From Rhizobium sp. Q54 (GTDB taxonomy: Bacteria; Pseudomonadota; Alphaproteobacteria; Rhizobiales; Aestuariivirgaceae), in NCBI GenBank assembly GCA_945889445.1, contig CAMDBX010000011.1:1-64000 (forward strand): 64,000 nucleotides of DNA, in the 5' to 3' direction. Under the pieces are notes generated by a model. That model searched no databases and had not been told where the DNA came from. It saw only the letters and a program-made list of their open reading frames with translations. The translations under genes and the position numbers were made by a program. The first letter of the stretch is position 1, and each line of letters begins with the position of its first letter. Positions 38,929 through 48,968 of this stretch are shown piece by piece.

Positions 38929-40026
38929 ATGCAGGACCGGATCAAGCGCTGGACGCGAGAGCTGATGATGATCCCGGGGCTCTCCGGCTTCGAGGGCAAT
39001 GTGCGGCGCTACATCAAGGGCGAACTGGCGGAACTGGGCATCAAGTCCCGGACCGACATGCTGGGCAATCTGATCGCCACCATTGAAGGTGATGCCGATC
39101 TGCCCTCCGTCATGCTCATCGCCCACATGGACCAGCTGGGCCTGATCGTCCGCAAGATCGAGGCGACGGGGCTCATCCGCGCCGAGCGGGTGGGCGGCGT
39201 GCCAGAGCGGGCGCTGGCCGCGCAGGAAGTGCTGCTGTCGGTCGGTCATGGCAGGACGGTCGCGGGCATCATCGCCAACAAAAGCCACCATGCCACCACG
39301 CCCGATGAAAAATACCGCGTGGTGCCCTACCAGGAGCTCTACATCGACTGCGGTTTCTCGAGTGCCGAGGAGGCGGTGAAGGCCGGCATCACTGTCGGCA
39401 CCCCCATCGTCTATGCCCCCAACGTCGTGGAGCTGGCGGGTGGCCGCATCGGCGGCACCTCGGTCGATGATCGTGCAGCCTGCGCCATCATGCTCGAGCT
39501 GGCGCGTGCCGCGAAGGACGTTTTGCCCACCGTTCATCTCGTCTTCTCGGTGCTGGAGGAGTTCAACCTGCGCGGCGCTCTCACGGCTGCACAGGTGCTG
39601 CAGCCCGACATCTGCGTCCAGCTGGACCTGGCGCTCGCCACCGACACGCCCGACATGGGCCACCGCGGCGACGTGCGGCTTGGCGGTGGTCCGGTGATGA
39701 GCATGTTCAGCTTCCATGGCCGCGGCACGCTCAATGGTTGCATCCCGCATCCGGCCCTCGTGCAGTTGTTCCAGCGCACGGCGGATCTGGAGAAGATCAA
39801 TCTTCAGCGTTCCGCTCACATCGGCGCCCTCACCGAGACATCCTATGTGCAGCTCGTCGGCAAGGGTGTCGCCTGCATCGATATGGGCTTCCCGGCGCGC
39901 TACACGCATTCGGCACTGGAAGTCTGCGATCTCGGCGATCTCGAAAGCTTGACCAGGCTGCTCATCGCCGCGCTGCAGCGCATTGACCCGCGCTTCTCGC
40001 TCGACAGGGATGATTACATCGAATGA
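38929..40026 (+). CDS. M42-type (aminopeptidase-like) metallopeptidase
   Basis: MLIAHMDQLGLIVRKI, GGTSVDDRAACAIMLELA, VLEEFNLRGA. Confidence 0.82.
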   Translation: MQDRIKRWTRELMMIPGLSGFEGNVRRYIKGELAELGIKSRTDMLGNLIATIEGDADLPSVMLIAHMDQLGLIVRKIEATGLIRAERVGGVPERALAAQEVLLSVGHGRTVAGIIANKSHHATTPDEKYRVVPYQELYIDCGFSSAEEAVKAGITVGTPIVYAPNVVELAGGRIGGTSVDDRAACAIMLELARAAKDVLPTVHLVFSVLEEFNLRGALTAAQVLQPDICVQLDLALATDTPDMGHRGDVRLGGGPVMSMFSFHGRGTLNGCIPHPALVQLFQRTADLEKINLQRSAHIGALTETSYVQLVGKGVACIDMGFPARYTHSALEVCDLGDLESLTRLLIAALQRIDPRFSLDRDDYIE

Positions 40027-41504
40027 AGCACTATCTCGGCGTCGACATCGGCACCTTCGAAACCAAGGGCGTGATCGTTTCTGCTGCTGGAGAGATCGTG
40101 GCGCAGGCAGCGCGTCCCCACAAGATGCAGGTGCCCCAGCCCGGCTGGGCCGAGCATGACGCCGAGCAGGACTGGTGGGGCGACTTCGTCTTCGTGACGC
40201 GCAAGATGCTGGCCGACAGCGCCATCCCGCCAGCCTCCATCGCCGGCATCGGCGCCAGTGGCATCGGCCCCTGCATGCTGCCGGTGGACGAAGCGGGCAA
40301 CCCGCTGATGAATGCCGTGCTCTATGGTGTCGACACCCGTGCCGCACAGGAGATCGACGATCTCACGCGGCAGATCGGCGAAGACATGATCCTCGCGCGC
40401 TGCGGCAATGCGCTCACCTCGCAGGCCGTCGGACCCAAGATCCTGTGGCTGAAGCGCAACCGGCCGGAGATCTTCGCGCGCACCCACAAGATCCTCAACT
40501 CCAGCTCGTTCCTCGTCCACCGCCTCACCGGGCGCTACACCATCGATCATTACTCGGCGGGCAACTTCAGTCCCTTCTACCTGGCGGACCGTCAGGGCTG
40601 GAGCGACGAGCTGGCCCCCGGCATCATCGCGATGGACAAGCTGCCGGAATTGATGTGGACGACCGACATCGCAGGCCATGTCACCGCGAAGGCCGCTGCC
40701 GAAACGGGACTTGCCGAGGGCACGCCCGTCATCGCCGGCACCATCGACGCGGCAGCCGAAGCCGTCAGCGTCGGCGTGCTCAACTCCGGCGACCTGATGC
40801 TGATGTATGGCTCCACCATCTTCATCATCCTCATCACACCCGAGCGCGTGCGCGACGCCCGCCTGTGGTATGCGCCATGGCTGTTCCCCGGCCAGCATGG
40901 CGCCATGGCGGGGCTGTCCACCAGCGGCACGCTCACCCACTGGTTCCGGGAGAATTTCGCCAAGGAACTGCCGCCCGAGACGGCGGTCATCGCGCTGACG
41001 AAGGAAGCAGAAGCCTCGCCACCCGGCGCCAAGGGCCTCGTGCTGCTCCCGTATTTTTCCGGCGAGCGCACGCCGATCCATGACACGAAGGCCAAGGGCA
41101 TCATCTTCGGCCTCGACCTCACCCACACGCGCGCCGACATGTTCCGCGCCGTGCTGGAAGGAATCGCCCATGGCACACGCCATGTGTTCGAGACCTATGC
41201 CGAGGCCGGCCAGGCGCCGCGCACCGTCTATGCGGTGGGCGGCGGCACCAAGAACCGCGTGTGGTCTGAGGCCACCTCTGACGTCAGTGGTCTCACGCAG
41301 GTCTTGCGGCAAAAAACCATCGGCGCGTCCTATGGCGATGCCTTCCTTGCCGCGCTGGCGCTGGGTGATGTGACTCCCTCCGACATCGACCGTTGGAACC
41401 CGGTTGCCTCCTCCATCGCGCCGCGCGCTGACTTGAAGCCGATGTATGACCAGCAGCACGCGGTGTTCCGCGGGCTCTACCCGGCGACGAAGCCGTTTCT
41501 GTAA
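40023..41504 (+). CDS. FGGY family carbohydrate kinase (xylulokinase-like)
   Basis: YLGVDIGTFETKGVIVSAAGEIV; GGGTKNRVWSEATSDVSGL. Confidence 0.9.
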   Translation: MKHYLGVDIGTFETKGVIVSAAGEIVAQAARPHKMQVPQPGWAEHDAEQDWWGDFVFVTRKMLADSAIPPASIAGIGASGIGPCMLPVDEAGNPLMNAVLYGVDTRAAQEIDDLTRQIGEDMILARCGNALTSQAVGPKILWLKRNRPEIFARTHKILNSSSFLVHRLTGRYTIDHYSAGNFSPFYLADRQGWSDELAPGIIAMDKLPELMWTTDIAGHVTAKAAAETGLAEGTPVIAGTIDAAAEAVSVGVLNSGDLMLMYGSTIFIILITPERVRDARLWYAPWLFPGQHGAMAGLSTSGTLTHWFRENFAKELPPETAVIALTKEAEASPPGAKGLVLLPYFSGERTPIHDTKAKGIIFGLDLTHTRADMFRAVLEGIAHGTRHVFETYAEAGQAPRTVYAVGGGTKNRVWSEATSDVSGLTQVLRQKTIGASYGDAFLAALALGDVTPSDIDRWNPVASSIAPRADLKPMYDQQHAVFRGLYPATKPFL

Positions 41505-41734
41505 TGGACACCGCACCCCATTGCAGAACAACGCGCCAACACCCCTTTTTCACCTTCGCCGGGATTGACCCGGCGATCCTCCTTGGCGCCGGCAAAAAGG
41601 GTGCACGGGTTGAGCCCGGGCAGGTTGAAGGTTTCGATTGGGTCTTCTTGGGCGGCAGACAGGCGCGCCCGACCGTTGCCTTCACCCCGTACTTGACCTA
41701 GCGTAGGCTTCGACAGTCAAGGAGGAAAAACCCA

Positions 41735-42550
41735 ATGTGCAATGCCTGTATCATCGAAGGCGTGCGGCAATCATCCCAGTCACGCCGGTCCTTCCTCGCG
41801 CGGTCGGCGGCGGCGGGAGCCGCGGCGCTGGCGGCAAGCGTGCTCAGCGCCCAGAAGACGCTGGCGCAGAGCTCCGGCAAGGTCGTCGATCTCACCCATA
41901 CCTTCGACGAGAACTTCCCCACCTTCGATGGCAAGCCCGGCATTGCCATGGAGAAGGTCGAGGACTTCAAGACGAACGGCTACACCATCTACAAGCTCAC
42001 CATCTTCGAGCATTCGGGAACCCACATTGATGCGCCGCTCCATTTCACCGCGGACGGAACCTCGGTGGCCGACCTGGTGCCTGCGAACCTCGTCTGCCCG
42101 CTTTGCGTCATCGACATCAAGGCCAAGGCGAAGGACGATCCCAATGCCATGGTGAGCAAGGCGGATATCGAAGCCTGGGTCTCGGCGAATGGTGAAATTC
42201 CCAAGGGCGCCTGCGTGGCGATGAACTCGGGCTGGTCCGCAAGGCTTGGCGATCCCAGCTATCGCACCTTGCCGGACGGCAACTTTGCCTTTCCGGGTTT
42301 CGCCAAGGAGGCAACCGACATGCTGGCGGACATCGGCGTTGCTTCAATCGCCGTCGATACTCTGTCGCTTGACCCCGGCAGTTCCAAGGATTTTGCCGTT
42401 CACAATTCATGGCTCCCGGGCGGGCGCTATGGCATCGAGAACGTCAACAATCTGGACATGCTGCCGGCAAAGGGTGCCACGGTCTTCGTCGGTGCGCCGA
42501 AGCACCGTGGTGGAACCGGCGGTCCTGCGCGCGTGATGGCGACGTTCTGA
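41735..42550 (+). CDS. Cyclase family protein with Tat-type leader
   Basis: SRRSFLARSAAAGAAALAAS leader then VVDLTHTFDENFP ... HSGTHIDAPLHF. Confidence 0.88.
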   Translation: MCNACIIEGVRQSSQSRRSFLARSAAAGAAALAASVLSAQKTLAQSSGKVVDLTHTFDENFPTFDGKPGIAMEKVEDFKTNGYTIYKLTIFEHSGTHIDAPLHFTADGTSVADLVPANLVCPLCVIDIKAKAKDDPNAMVSKADIEAWVSANGEIPKGACVAMNSGWSARLGDPSYRTLPDGNFAFPGFAKEATDMLADIGVASIAVDTLSLDPGSSKDFAVHNSWLPGGRYGIENVNNLDMLPAKGATVFVGAPKHRGGTGGPARVMATF

Positions 42551-42945
42551 TGGCAACGCTTCCGATGATCAATGACGAAACGGCGGGGGCGGAAGCCCGC
42601 GCCGTCTTCGACGACATCCGCGCCAAGCGCAACACCGACTACGTCAACAATTTCTGGCGGGCGCTGGCGCATGATCCGGCGCTGCTCAAGTCGACATGGG
42701 AGCGCGTGCAGGAGGTGATGGCGCCGGGCGAACTCGATCCGCTGGTGAAGGAACTTATCTATGTCGCGGTGTCAGCGGTGAATGGTTGCAGCTATTGCGT
42801 CCACTCCCACACCGCTGCGGCGCGGGCGAAAGGCATGACGCCGGGCCAGCACGCGGAACTGCTGCGCGTGGTGGCGCTCGCCAGCCAGACCAATGCGCTG
42901 GCCCATGCCCTGCAGGTTGAACCCGACGATCGCTTCAAGGCCTAG
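42550..42945 (+). CDS. Carboxymuconolactone decarboxylase / AhpD-like family protein
   Basis: LVKELIYVAVSAVNGCSYCVHSHTAAARAKGM (CxxC...H). Confidence 0.88.
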   Translation: MATLPMINDETAGAEARAVFDDIRAKRNTDYVNNFWRALAHDPALLKSTWERVQEVMAPGELDPLVKELIYVAVSAVNGCSYCVHSHTAAARAKGMTPGQHAELLRVVALASQTNALAHALQVEPDDRFKA

Positions 42946-42951
42946 GACGCG

Positions 42952-42990
42952 TCAATCCACCGATCCGGTGATGACGCCTTGCACGATGTA
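42952..42990 (-). pseudogene. Vestigial 3' end of a MalG-type permease gene
   Basis: Reverse strand encodes YIVQGVITGSVD*, aligning with the C-terminus YIVKGLTTGSVK* of the intact permease whose stop is at 43129. Confidence 0.6.
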
Positions 42991-43007
42991 ACACCCTCCT
43001 AACGTCC

Positions 43008-43087
43008 GTCATCCCGGCGAAAGCCGGGATCCAGCTATCCGCGTGCTCCGGCGCCCGAAGCGGGGCCCCGGCTTTCGCCGGGGTGAC
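43008..43087. repeat. REPIN-like double palindrome, copy 1
   Basis: GTCATCCCGGCGAAAGCCGGGATCCAGCT ... GGCCCCGGCTTTCGCCGGGGTGAC; arms mutually inverted, each self-complementary. Confidence 0.8.
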
Positions 43088-43128
43088 GAGCAACGGGGAA
43101 GGGTGGCCGAAAAGCGGAGAGAGTAGGG

Positions 43129-43998
43129 TTACTTCACCGAGCCCGTCGTAAGCCCCTTCACGATATACCGCTCGAGGAAGATGCCAATGATGATCAGCGG
43201 CAGGATGGCGGCTGACGAGAGGGCCGCCATCGACCACCAGCTGATGCCCTGCGAGCCGGTCTGGCTCGCCACCATCACGGGCAGCGTCTTGGCATAGCTC
43301 GAGGTCAGCAGCGCGGCGAAGAAATACTCGTTCCAGCACAGGATGACGGAAAGGATGAAGGCCGCCACCATGCCGGGCAGCGCAATGGGCAGGATGATGC
43401 GGAAGAACGCGCCCCAGATCGAGCAGCCGTCGACCAGGGCCGCCTGTTCCAGTTCCTGCGGGATGGTGTCGAACTGGTCCTTCATGATCCAGATGACAAT
43501 GGGCAGCACCGACAGCGTGTAGATGAGGATGAGGCCGATCATCGAGTCGAGCAGCGCCAGTTCCTTGTAGAGGACGAGGAACGGCATGGCGAGCACCACC
43601 GGAGGCAGGATGAGCTGCGACAGGAAGAAGAACGAGATGTCGCGGTTCTTCCAGATCTTCCAGTGATAGGAGTAGCGGCTCAGCCCATAGGCCGCCATCG
43701 AGCCGAGGATGAGCGCCAGGATCGAGGCGCCGATCGAAGCCTGGATCGAGTTCCAGAAGCGCTTGATGAATTCGGCGCGCGGCGTCGATTCGGTGAAGAT
43801 CGTGTCGGGCGAAAGGCCAATGGCGCGCAGGCCCAGCCAGCTCGGCTTGAAGTCAACCCAGGGAATGATGTGGCCGAGCTGCACGTCCTTCGCCACCTTG
43901 AAGGTGGTGGAGAATGTCCAGAAGATCGGGAACAGCGCGATGATCGTCCAGAGGATCAGGGCGGTGTAGATCAAAATGCGGCCCAGCGTGCGCGGCAT
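43129..43998 (-). CDS. Carbohydrate ABC transporter permease (MalG-like)
   Basis: EQAALVDGCSIWGAFFRIILPIALPG EAA loop; C-terminal RYIVKGLTTGSVK. Confidence 0.91.
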   Translation of the reverse strand: MPRTLGRILIYTALILWTIIALFPIFWTFSTTFKVAKDVQLGHIIPWVDFKPSWLGLRAIGLSPDTIFTESTPRAEFIKRFWNSIQASIGASILALILGSMAAYGLSRYSYHWKIWKNRDISFFFLSQLILPPVVLAMPFLVLYKELALLDSMIGLILIYTLSVLPIVIWIMKDQFDTIPQELEQAALVDGCSIWGAFFRIILPIALPGMVAAFILSVILCWNEYFFAALLTSSYAKTLPVMVASQTGSQGISWWSMAALSSAAILPLIIIGIFLERYIVKGLTTGSVK

Positions 43999-45110
43999 CA
44001 GGCGTGCCTCTGCATGAAGCGGTTGGTGGCCCACAGCAACAGCGCGATGAAGATGATGATCAGGATCAGGTAGATCTCGGCGATCATCGTGCCATAGCCC
44101 ACGTTGGAACGGTCCTTGTATTCGCGGAAGATGAAGCTGGAGATCGTGTCGGTGGCCCCGCCCGGTCCGCCCGACGTGGTATTGATCACGATGTCGGCAA
44201 GCTTCAGCTGGAAGATCACGCGCAGCACGATGGTGGTCATCGAGACGGGCAGCATCAGCGGGAAGGTGATCTGCCAGAAGCCCTGCCAGCCGGTGGCGCC
44301 GTCAACCTTCGCGGCCTCCTGCACCTCCTTCGAGAGGGCCTGAAGGCCGGCGAGGATCATGATCATCATGAAGGGGATCCACACCCAGGCATCCATCAGT
44401 GCGATCGTGGTCTTGGCCAGCCATGGCGTGGTGAGCAGCGAAGGGTTCTCCCAGCCCAGCCAGCGCAGCAGGTTGGTGACCGGACCAAAGCGGTATTCCA
44501 GCATCGACTTGCCAATCATCCAGCTCACCGCCACCGGCGACAGCATGAAGGGCAGCAGGAAGGACACGCGGAAGAACTTCTGCGCCTTGATGTCGGCGTT
44601 CAGCAGCAGGGCGAGGCCGAAGGCGATGGCATATTGCACCACCACGGTCGCCACATAGAACACCATGTTGCCGAGCGCGTTCCAGAAATAGGGGTCCGCC
44701 CACAGCTGGCGGAGATTGGCGAGGCCATTGAACTGGCGGCCGTTGGCTGATTGCAGGTTCCAGTCGCTGAAGGCGATGAACAGGCCGAAGACGGTGGGGA
44801 AGATGACGAGCGCCACGGTGAACAGCACCGCCGGCAGAACGAAGATGGCGCGCCATCCGGCCTCGCCGTCGCGCAGCACCAGGCCCCAGCACAGCGCCGC
44901 ACTCCACAGCACATAGGCGATGAGGACGGGCAGCCAGTTGGAGAAGCCGAACGAGATGTAGCCCAGCACAAAGAGCGTCTGCACCACGATGACGAGGCCG
45001 AGCAGAGTGGTCGCGGCGCGGATCAGCAGGCTACCGAGGCGGTGCCGCTCGGGCGAAACGCCGGCAGAGACAGCCGCGTGGCCGGTTGCTGCGGTGGTGG
45101 CTGAGGTCAT
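43998..45110 (-). CDS. Carbohydrate ABC transporter permease (MalF-like)
   Basis: VQEAAKVDGATGWQGFWQITFPLMLP EAA loop. Confidence 0.91.
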   Translation of the reverse strand: MTSATTAATGHAAVSAGVSPERHRLGSLLIRAATTLLGLVIVVQTLFVLGYISFGFSNWLPVLIAYVLWSAALCWGLVLRDGEAGWRAIFVLPAVLFTVALVIFPTVFGLFIAFSDWNLQSANGRQFNGLANLRQLWADPYFWNALGNMVFYVATVVVQYAIAFGLALLLNADIKAQKFFRVSFLLPFMLSPVAVSWMIGKSMLEYRFGPVTNLLRWLGWENPSLLTTPWLAKTTIALMDAWVWIPFMMIMILAGLQALSKEVQEAAKVDGATGWQGFWQITFPLMLPVSMTTIVLRVIFQLKLADIVINTTSGGPGGATDTISSFIFREYKDRSNVGYGTMIAEIYLILIIIFIALLLWATNRFMQRHA

Positions 45111-45139
45111 GCTGCGGAAACCGCATCCTTCGCGAAATG

Positions 45140-45171
45140 AAAAAGGGCCGGCAGCGTGGTGCTGCCGGCCC
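45140..45171 (-). terminator. Intercistronic terminator/attenuator after binding-protein gene
   Basis: GGGCCGGCAGC-gtggt-GCTGCCGGCCC perfect stem; five A at 45140-45144 give a U-run on the minus transcript. Confidence 0.8.
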
Positions 45172-45182
45172 GGCGTGTTGGC

Positions 45183-46829
45183 TTACGCGCCCAGAGAAGC
45201 CTTGTAGAGCTTGATCTGGTTGTCGCGGCCGAGCTGGTCGGTGATCTTCTCCCAGGCGGCGGCGATGCTGTCGGCACCGGCCTGTGCCGTCATCTGGCCG
45301 GCATAGATCTTCGACAGTTCGTCCTCGGCGACCGAGTAGTACTGGAAGATGCCGGGGATGCGCGGCTCGATCGCGGCATTCGGGTGGTTGTAGGAATTGG
45401 CCTGGCTGTCGAGGAAGCTCTTGATGAACTTCTCGTCGTAACCCGCACCAACCCACTCCTGTATGTTGAAGTGGCTCTGGCGATAGGGCTGGAAGCCCGA
45501 CGGATAGGCCGCCATCCACAGCGAGATGTCCTTGCCGCCAAGGTGGGCAGCAAGCGACCAGGCCGCCTTCTGCTTCTTGGCGTCGGCATCCACACGGGCC
45601 ATCACATAGATGCCCCAGCCGATGTAGGCCATGTTCGGCGCGTTGTTCTGGCCGGAGGCGAGGGTGTCCCACTTGCCGGCCGCGTGGTTGTAGACGTCCG
45701 GCGAGCCGGGAAGAATGTCGAAGCCCGTGACATCGCCGATGACGGAGGTGTCGTTGGTCTTGACGTTCGAGCCGATATCACCCCACCACGAGAGCATGGA
45801 GCCCGTGCCGGCGAGGAACTGCTGGAAGCCCGTGGTACCCGGGTCGGCGTTGAGCTGGTCGGCGGGTTCCGACGGCAGGCAATCCAGCACGTCCTGGATG
45901 GCGCGCACCCAGCCCGGATTGTTGACCATCGGCTTCATCGTGTCCGGCTCGAACAGGAAGGCGCGGCTGTCGGGGTGCTTCACGTAAGCCGTGGCGCGCG
46001 AGCCCAGGAAGTAGAAGCCGAAACCGCCCCAGCCCTTGCACGGGTCGAGGTAGCCATAGGCGTCCTGGCCGTTGATCTTCTTGCCCTTGAGGAACTTGGT
46101 CGCGGCGTTGACCTGCTGCCAGGTCTTCGGCACGCCCCATTCGCCTTCGCCGCCGGACTTCTTCCATTCCTCGGCAAGCGCCGCATCCGAGAACACGTCG
46201 GTGCGGAAGTTGAAGTTGTGGCAGTCGCCGTCGCACGAGACGCGATAGGTCTTGCCGTCCCAGGTACCGACCGGCGCCTTGAGGTAACCGACATAGTCAT
46301 CCATGTCGATCTGCTTCTTGACCCAGTCCGGCATCTCGGAGGCAAGGCCCTTGCCGCAGACGTCGCCCTCGAAGGGAGCGCCCATCTCGATCACGTCGAA
46401 GTCCACCGTGCCGGTGGCGATCGACTGCTGCAGGCGGGCGTTGTAGTCGGCCTGCGCGAGGTCGATCCAGTTGATGGTCGCACCCGTGTAGTCAGCCCAG
46501 GCCTTGGACAGGCCGCGGAACAGCACGTTGTGGACGTTCTGGTTGTTGAGGCCCATGAACGACAGCTCGACGCCCTTGAATTCGCCTTCCTGCACGCCGG
46601 CCTTCGTCGGTCCGAGGCACATCTCGCCAACCTTCTGCCAGTCGGCATCCGTCGGCTGGCCCTTGCCAACACCCGGAATCTGCAGGATCGCGGCGCGGAT
46701 GTCATCCTGCGCGAAAGCGGTGGAAACGTTCATCGCCGGGCCGCCGACGGCAGCCATGGCGGCCACACCGGCAGCGCCCTTCAGCACGCTGCGGCGGCTC
46801 ATCATCATGTTGTAGAGTTCAAGCTTCAT
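45183..46829 (-). CDS. Carbohydrate ABC transporter substrate-binding protein
   Basis: SRRSVLKGAAGVAAMAAVGG leader; upstream of MalFG-type permeases. Confidence 0.9.
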   Translation of the reverse strand: MKLELYNMMMSRRSVLKGAAGVAAMAAVGGPAMNVSTAFAQDDIRAAILQIPGVGKGQPTDADWQKVGEMCLGPTKAGVQEGEFKGVELSFMGLNNQNVHNVLFRGLSKAWADYTGATINWIDLAQADYNARLQQSIATGTVDFDVIEMGAPFEGDVCGKGLASEMPDWVKKQIDMDDYVGYLKAPVGTWDGKTYRVSCDGDCHNFNFRTDVFSDAALAEEWKKSGGEGEWGVPKTWQQVNAATKFLKGKKINGQDAYGYLDPCKGWGGFGFYFLGSRATAYVKHPDSRAFLFEPDTMKPMVNNPGWVRAIQDVLDCLPSEPADQLNADPGTTGFQQFLAGTGSMLSWWGDIGSNVKTNDTSVIGDVTGFDILPGSPDVYNHAAGKWDTLASGQNNAPNMAYIGWGIYVMARVDADAKKQKAAWSLAAHLGGKDISLWMAAYPSGFQPYRQSHFNIQEWVGAGYDEKFIKSFLDSQANSYNHPNAAIEPRIPGIFQYYSVAEDELSKIYAGQMTAQAGADSIAAAWEKITDQLGRDNQIKLYKASLGA

Positions 46830-47043
46830 GTTCCTGGGTCCTCCCGTAGAGCGTCCGTTGCGTGTTGTTGCGGTATGTGTGCCTGCCGCCTCGCTTTTTT
46901 ACGGAGGTCGGCCGGGTCGTCGTTGAACGCTGCGCCGACTATGCAACACCATTGGGCAATGTCAACGAAGCCGAGCAGCGAAACACCGGTGCCATCGGCA
47001 ACTTGTCGTGCACTGCAATATGTGCGCTGCACAACCGACGCTG

Positions 47044-48105
<1,062 letters not shown>

Positions 48106-48209
48106 GTCACGTCCCCCTCGAGAGTGCGGGGTCTTGCGCCCCGCTGATCAAGGGCGGAGACTAGGGCAGCTTTCGAAGCTCGTCGAGTGCTTACTAGGGA
48201 CAGCCGCCC

Positions 48210-48968
48210 ATGCGTTATGAAAAGATGCTCCCCCACCAGATCCGCGCAGCGATCGCGGCCAATACGCCCGTTATTCTGCCCCTGGGCGTGCTGGAATACC
48301 ACGGCGAGCACATGGCAGTGGGCATGGATACGCTGGCCGTCACCTGTGCCCTCGACATCCTCGAGAAGGAGGCGGACATCGTCATCCTCCCGCCCTTCTA
48401 TTATGGCGCGGCGAGCTATGCGGTCGAACCGCCGGAGGGCACGGGCTCGGTGCAGGTCGATTCGACCGTACTCCACCCCTTCGCGCGCGAACTCTTCAAT
48501 GGGTTGCTGCGGGTGGGCTTCCGCAACATCCACGCCTTCATCCATCACCAGACGGAAAACTTCGCCACCGGCATGCCCACCGACCTCGCCTTCAAGTTCG
48601 GTGCCAGGCAGGCGATCTTCGCCTTCCTCGAGAAGACGCGCGGCGAAGGCTGGTGGGGCAACGCCACGATGTCCGACTATTACGCGCAGCAGGCGGGCGG
48701 CGATGACCCGTTCAACTGGATCAAGATCCACCCGCTGATGACGCGCGAGACGATCGGGCAATATCCCTTCGACCATGCGGGCGAAGGCGAAACCTCGCTC
48801 ATGCTCGCCATGTGCCCTGAAGCGGTGGACATGCACAGGATCTCGGATGAGCGCTGGTACACTCAATCCGCGCGCAACGCCTCCGAACCCACGGGTGCCC
48901 GCGGGCGCGACCTGATCCTTGCCCACATGCGCCGCGTTCTGGGCCTGCCGCCTCTCGCGCCAGTCTAG
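48210..48968 (+). CDS. Creatininase family protein
   Basis: VILPLGVLEYHGEHMAVGMDTL metal-binding signature. Confidence 0.85.
   Translation: MRYEKMLPHQIRAAIAANTPVILPLGVLEYHGEHMAVGMDTLAVTCALDILEKEADIVILPPFYYGAASYAVEPPEGTGSVQVDSTVLHPFARELFNGLLRVGFRNIHAFIHHQTENFATGMPTDLAFKFGARQAIFAFLEKTRGEGWWGNATMSDYYAQQAGGDDPFNWIKIHPLMTRETIGQYPFDHAGEGETSLMLAMCPEAVDMHRISDERWYTQSARNASEPTGARGRDLILAHMRRVLGLPPLAPV

Noticed and set aside
41560-41600. Inverted repeat cgccgggattgacccggcg as a third REPIN copy
   Set aside because: Only a 7-bp stem and no match to the GTCAYCCCRGCG arm; treated as an unrelated small hairpin.
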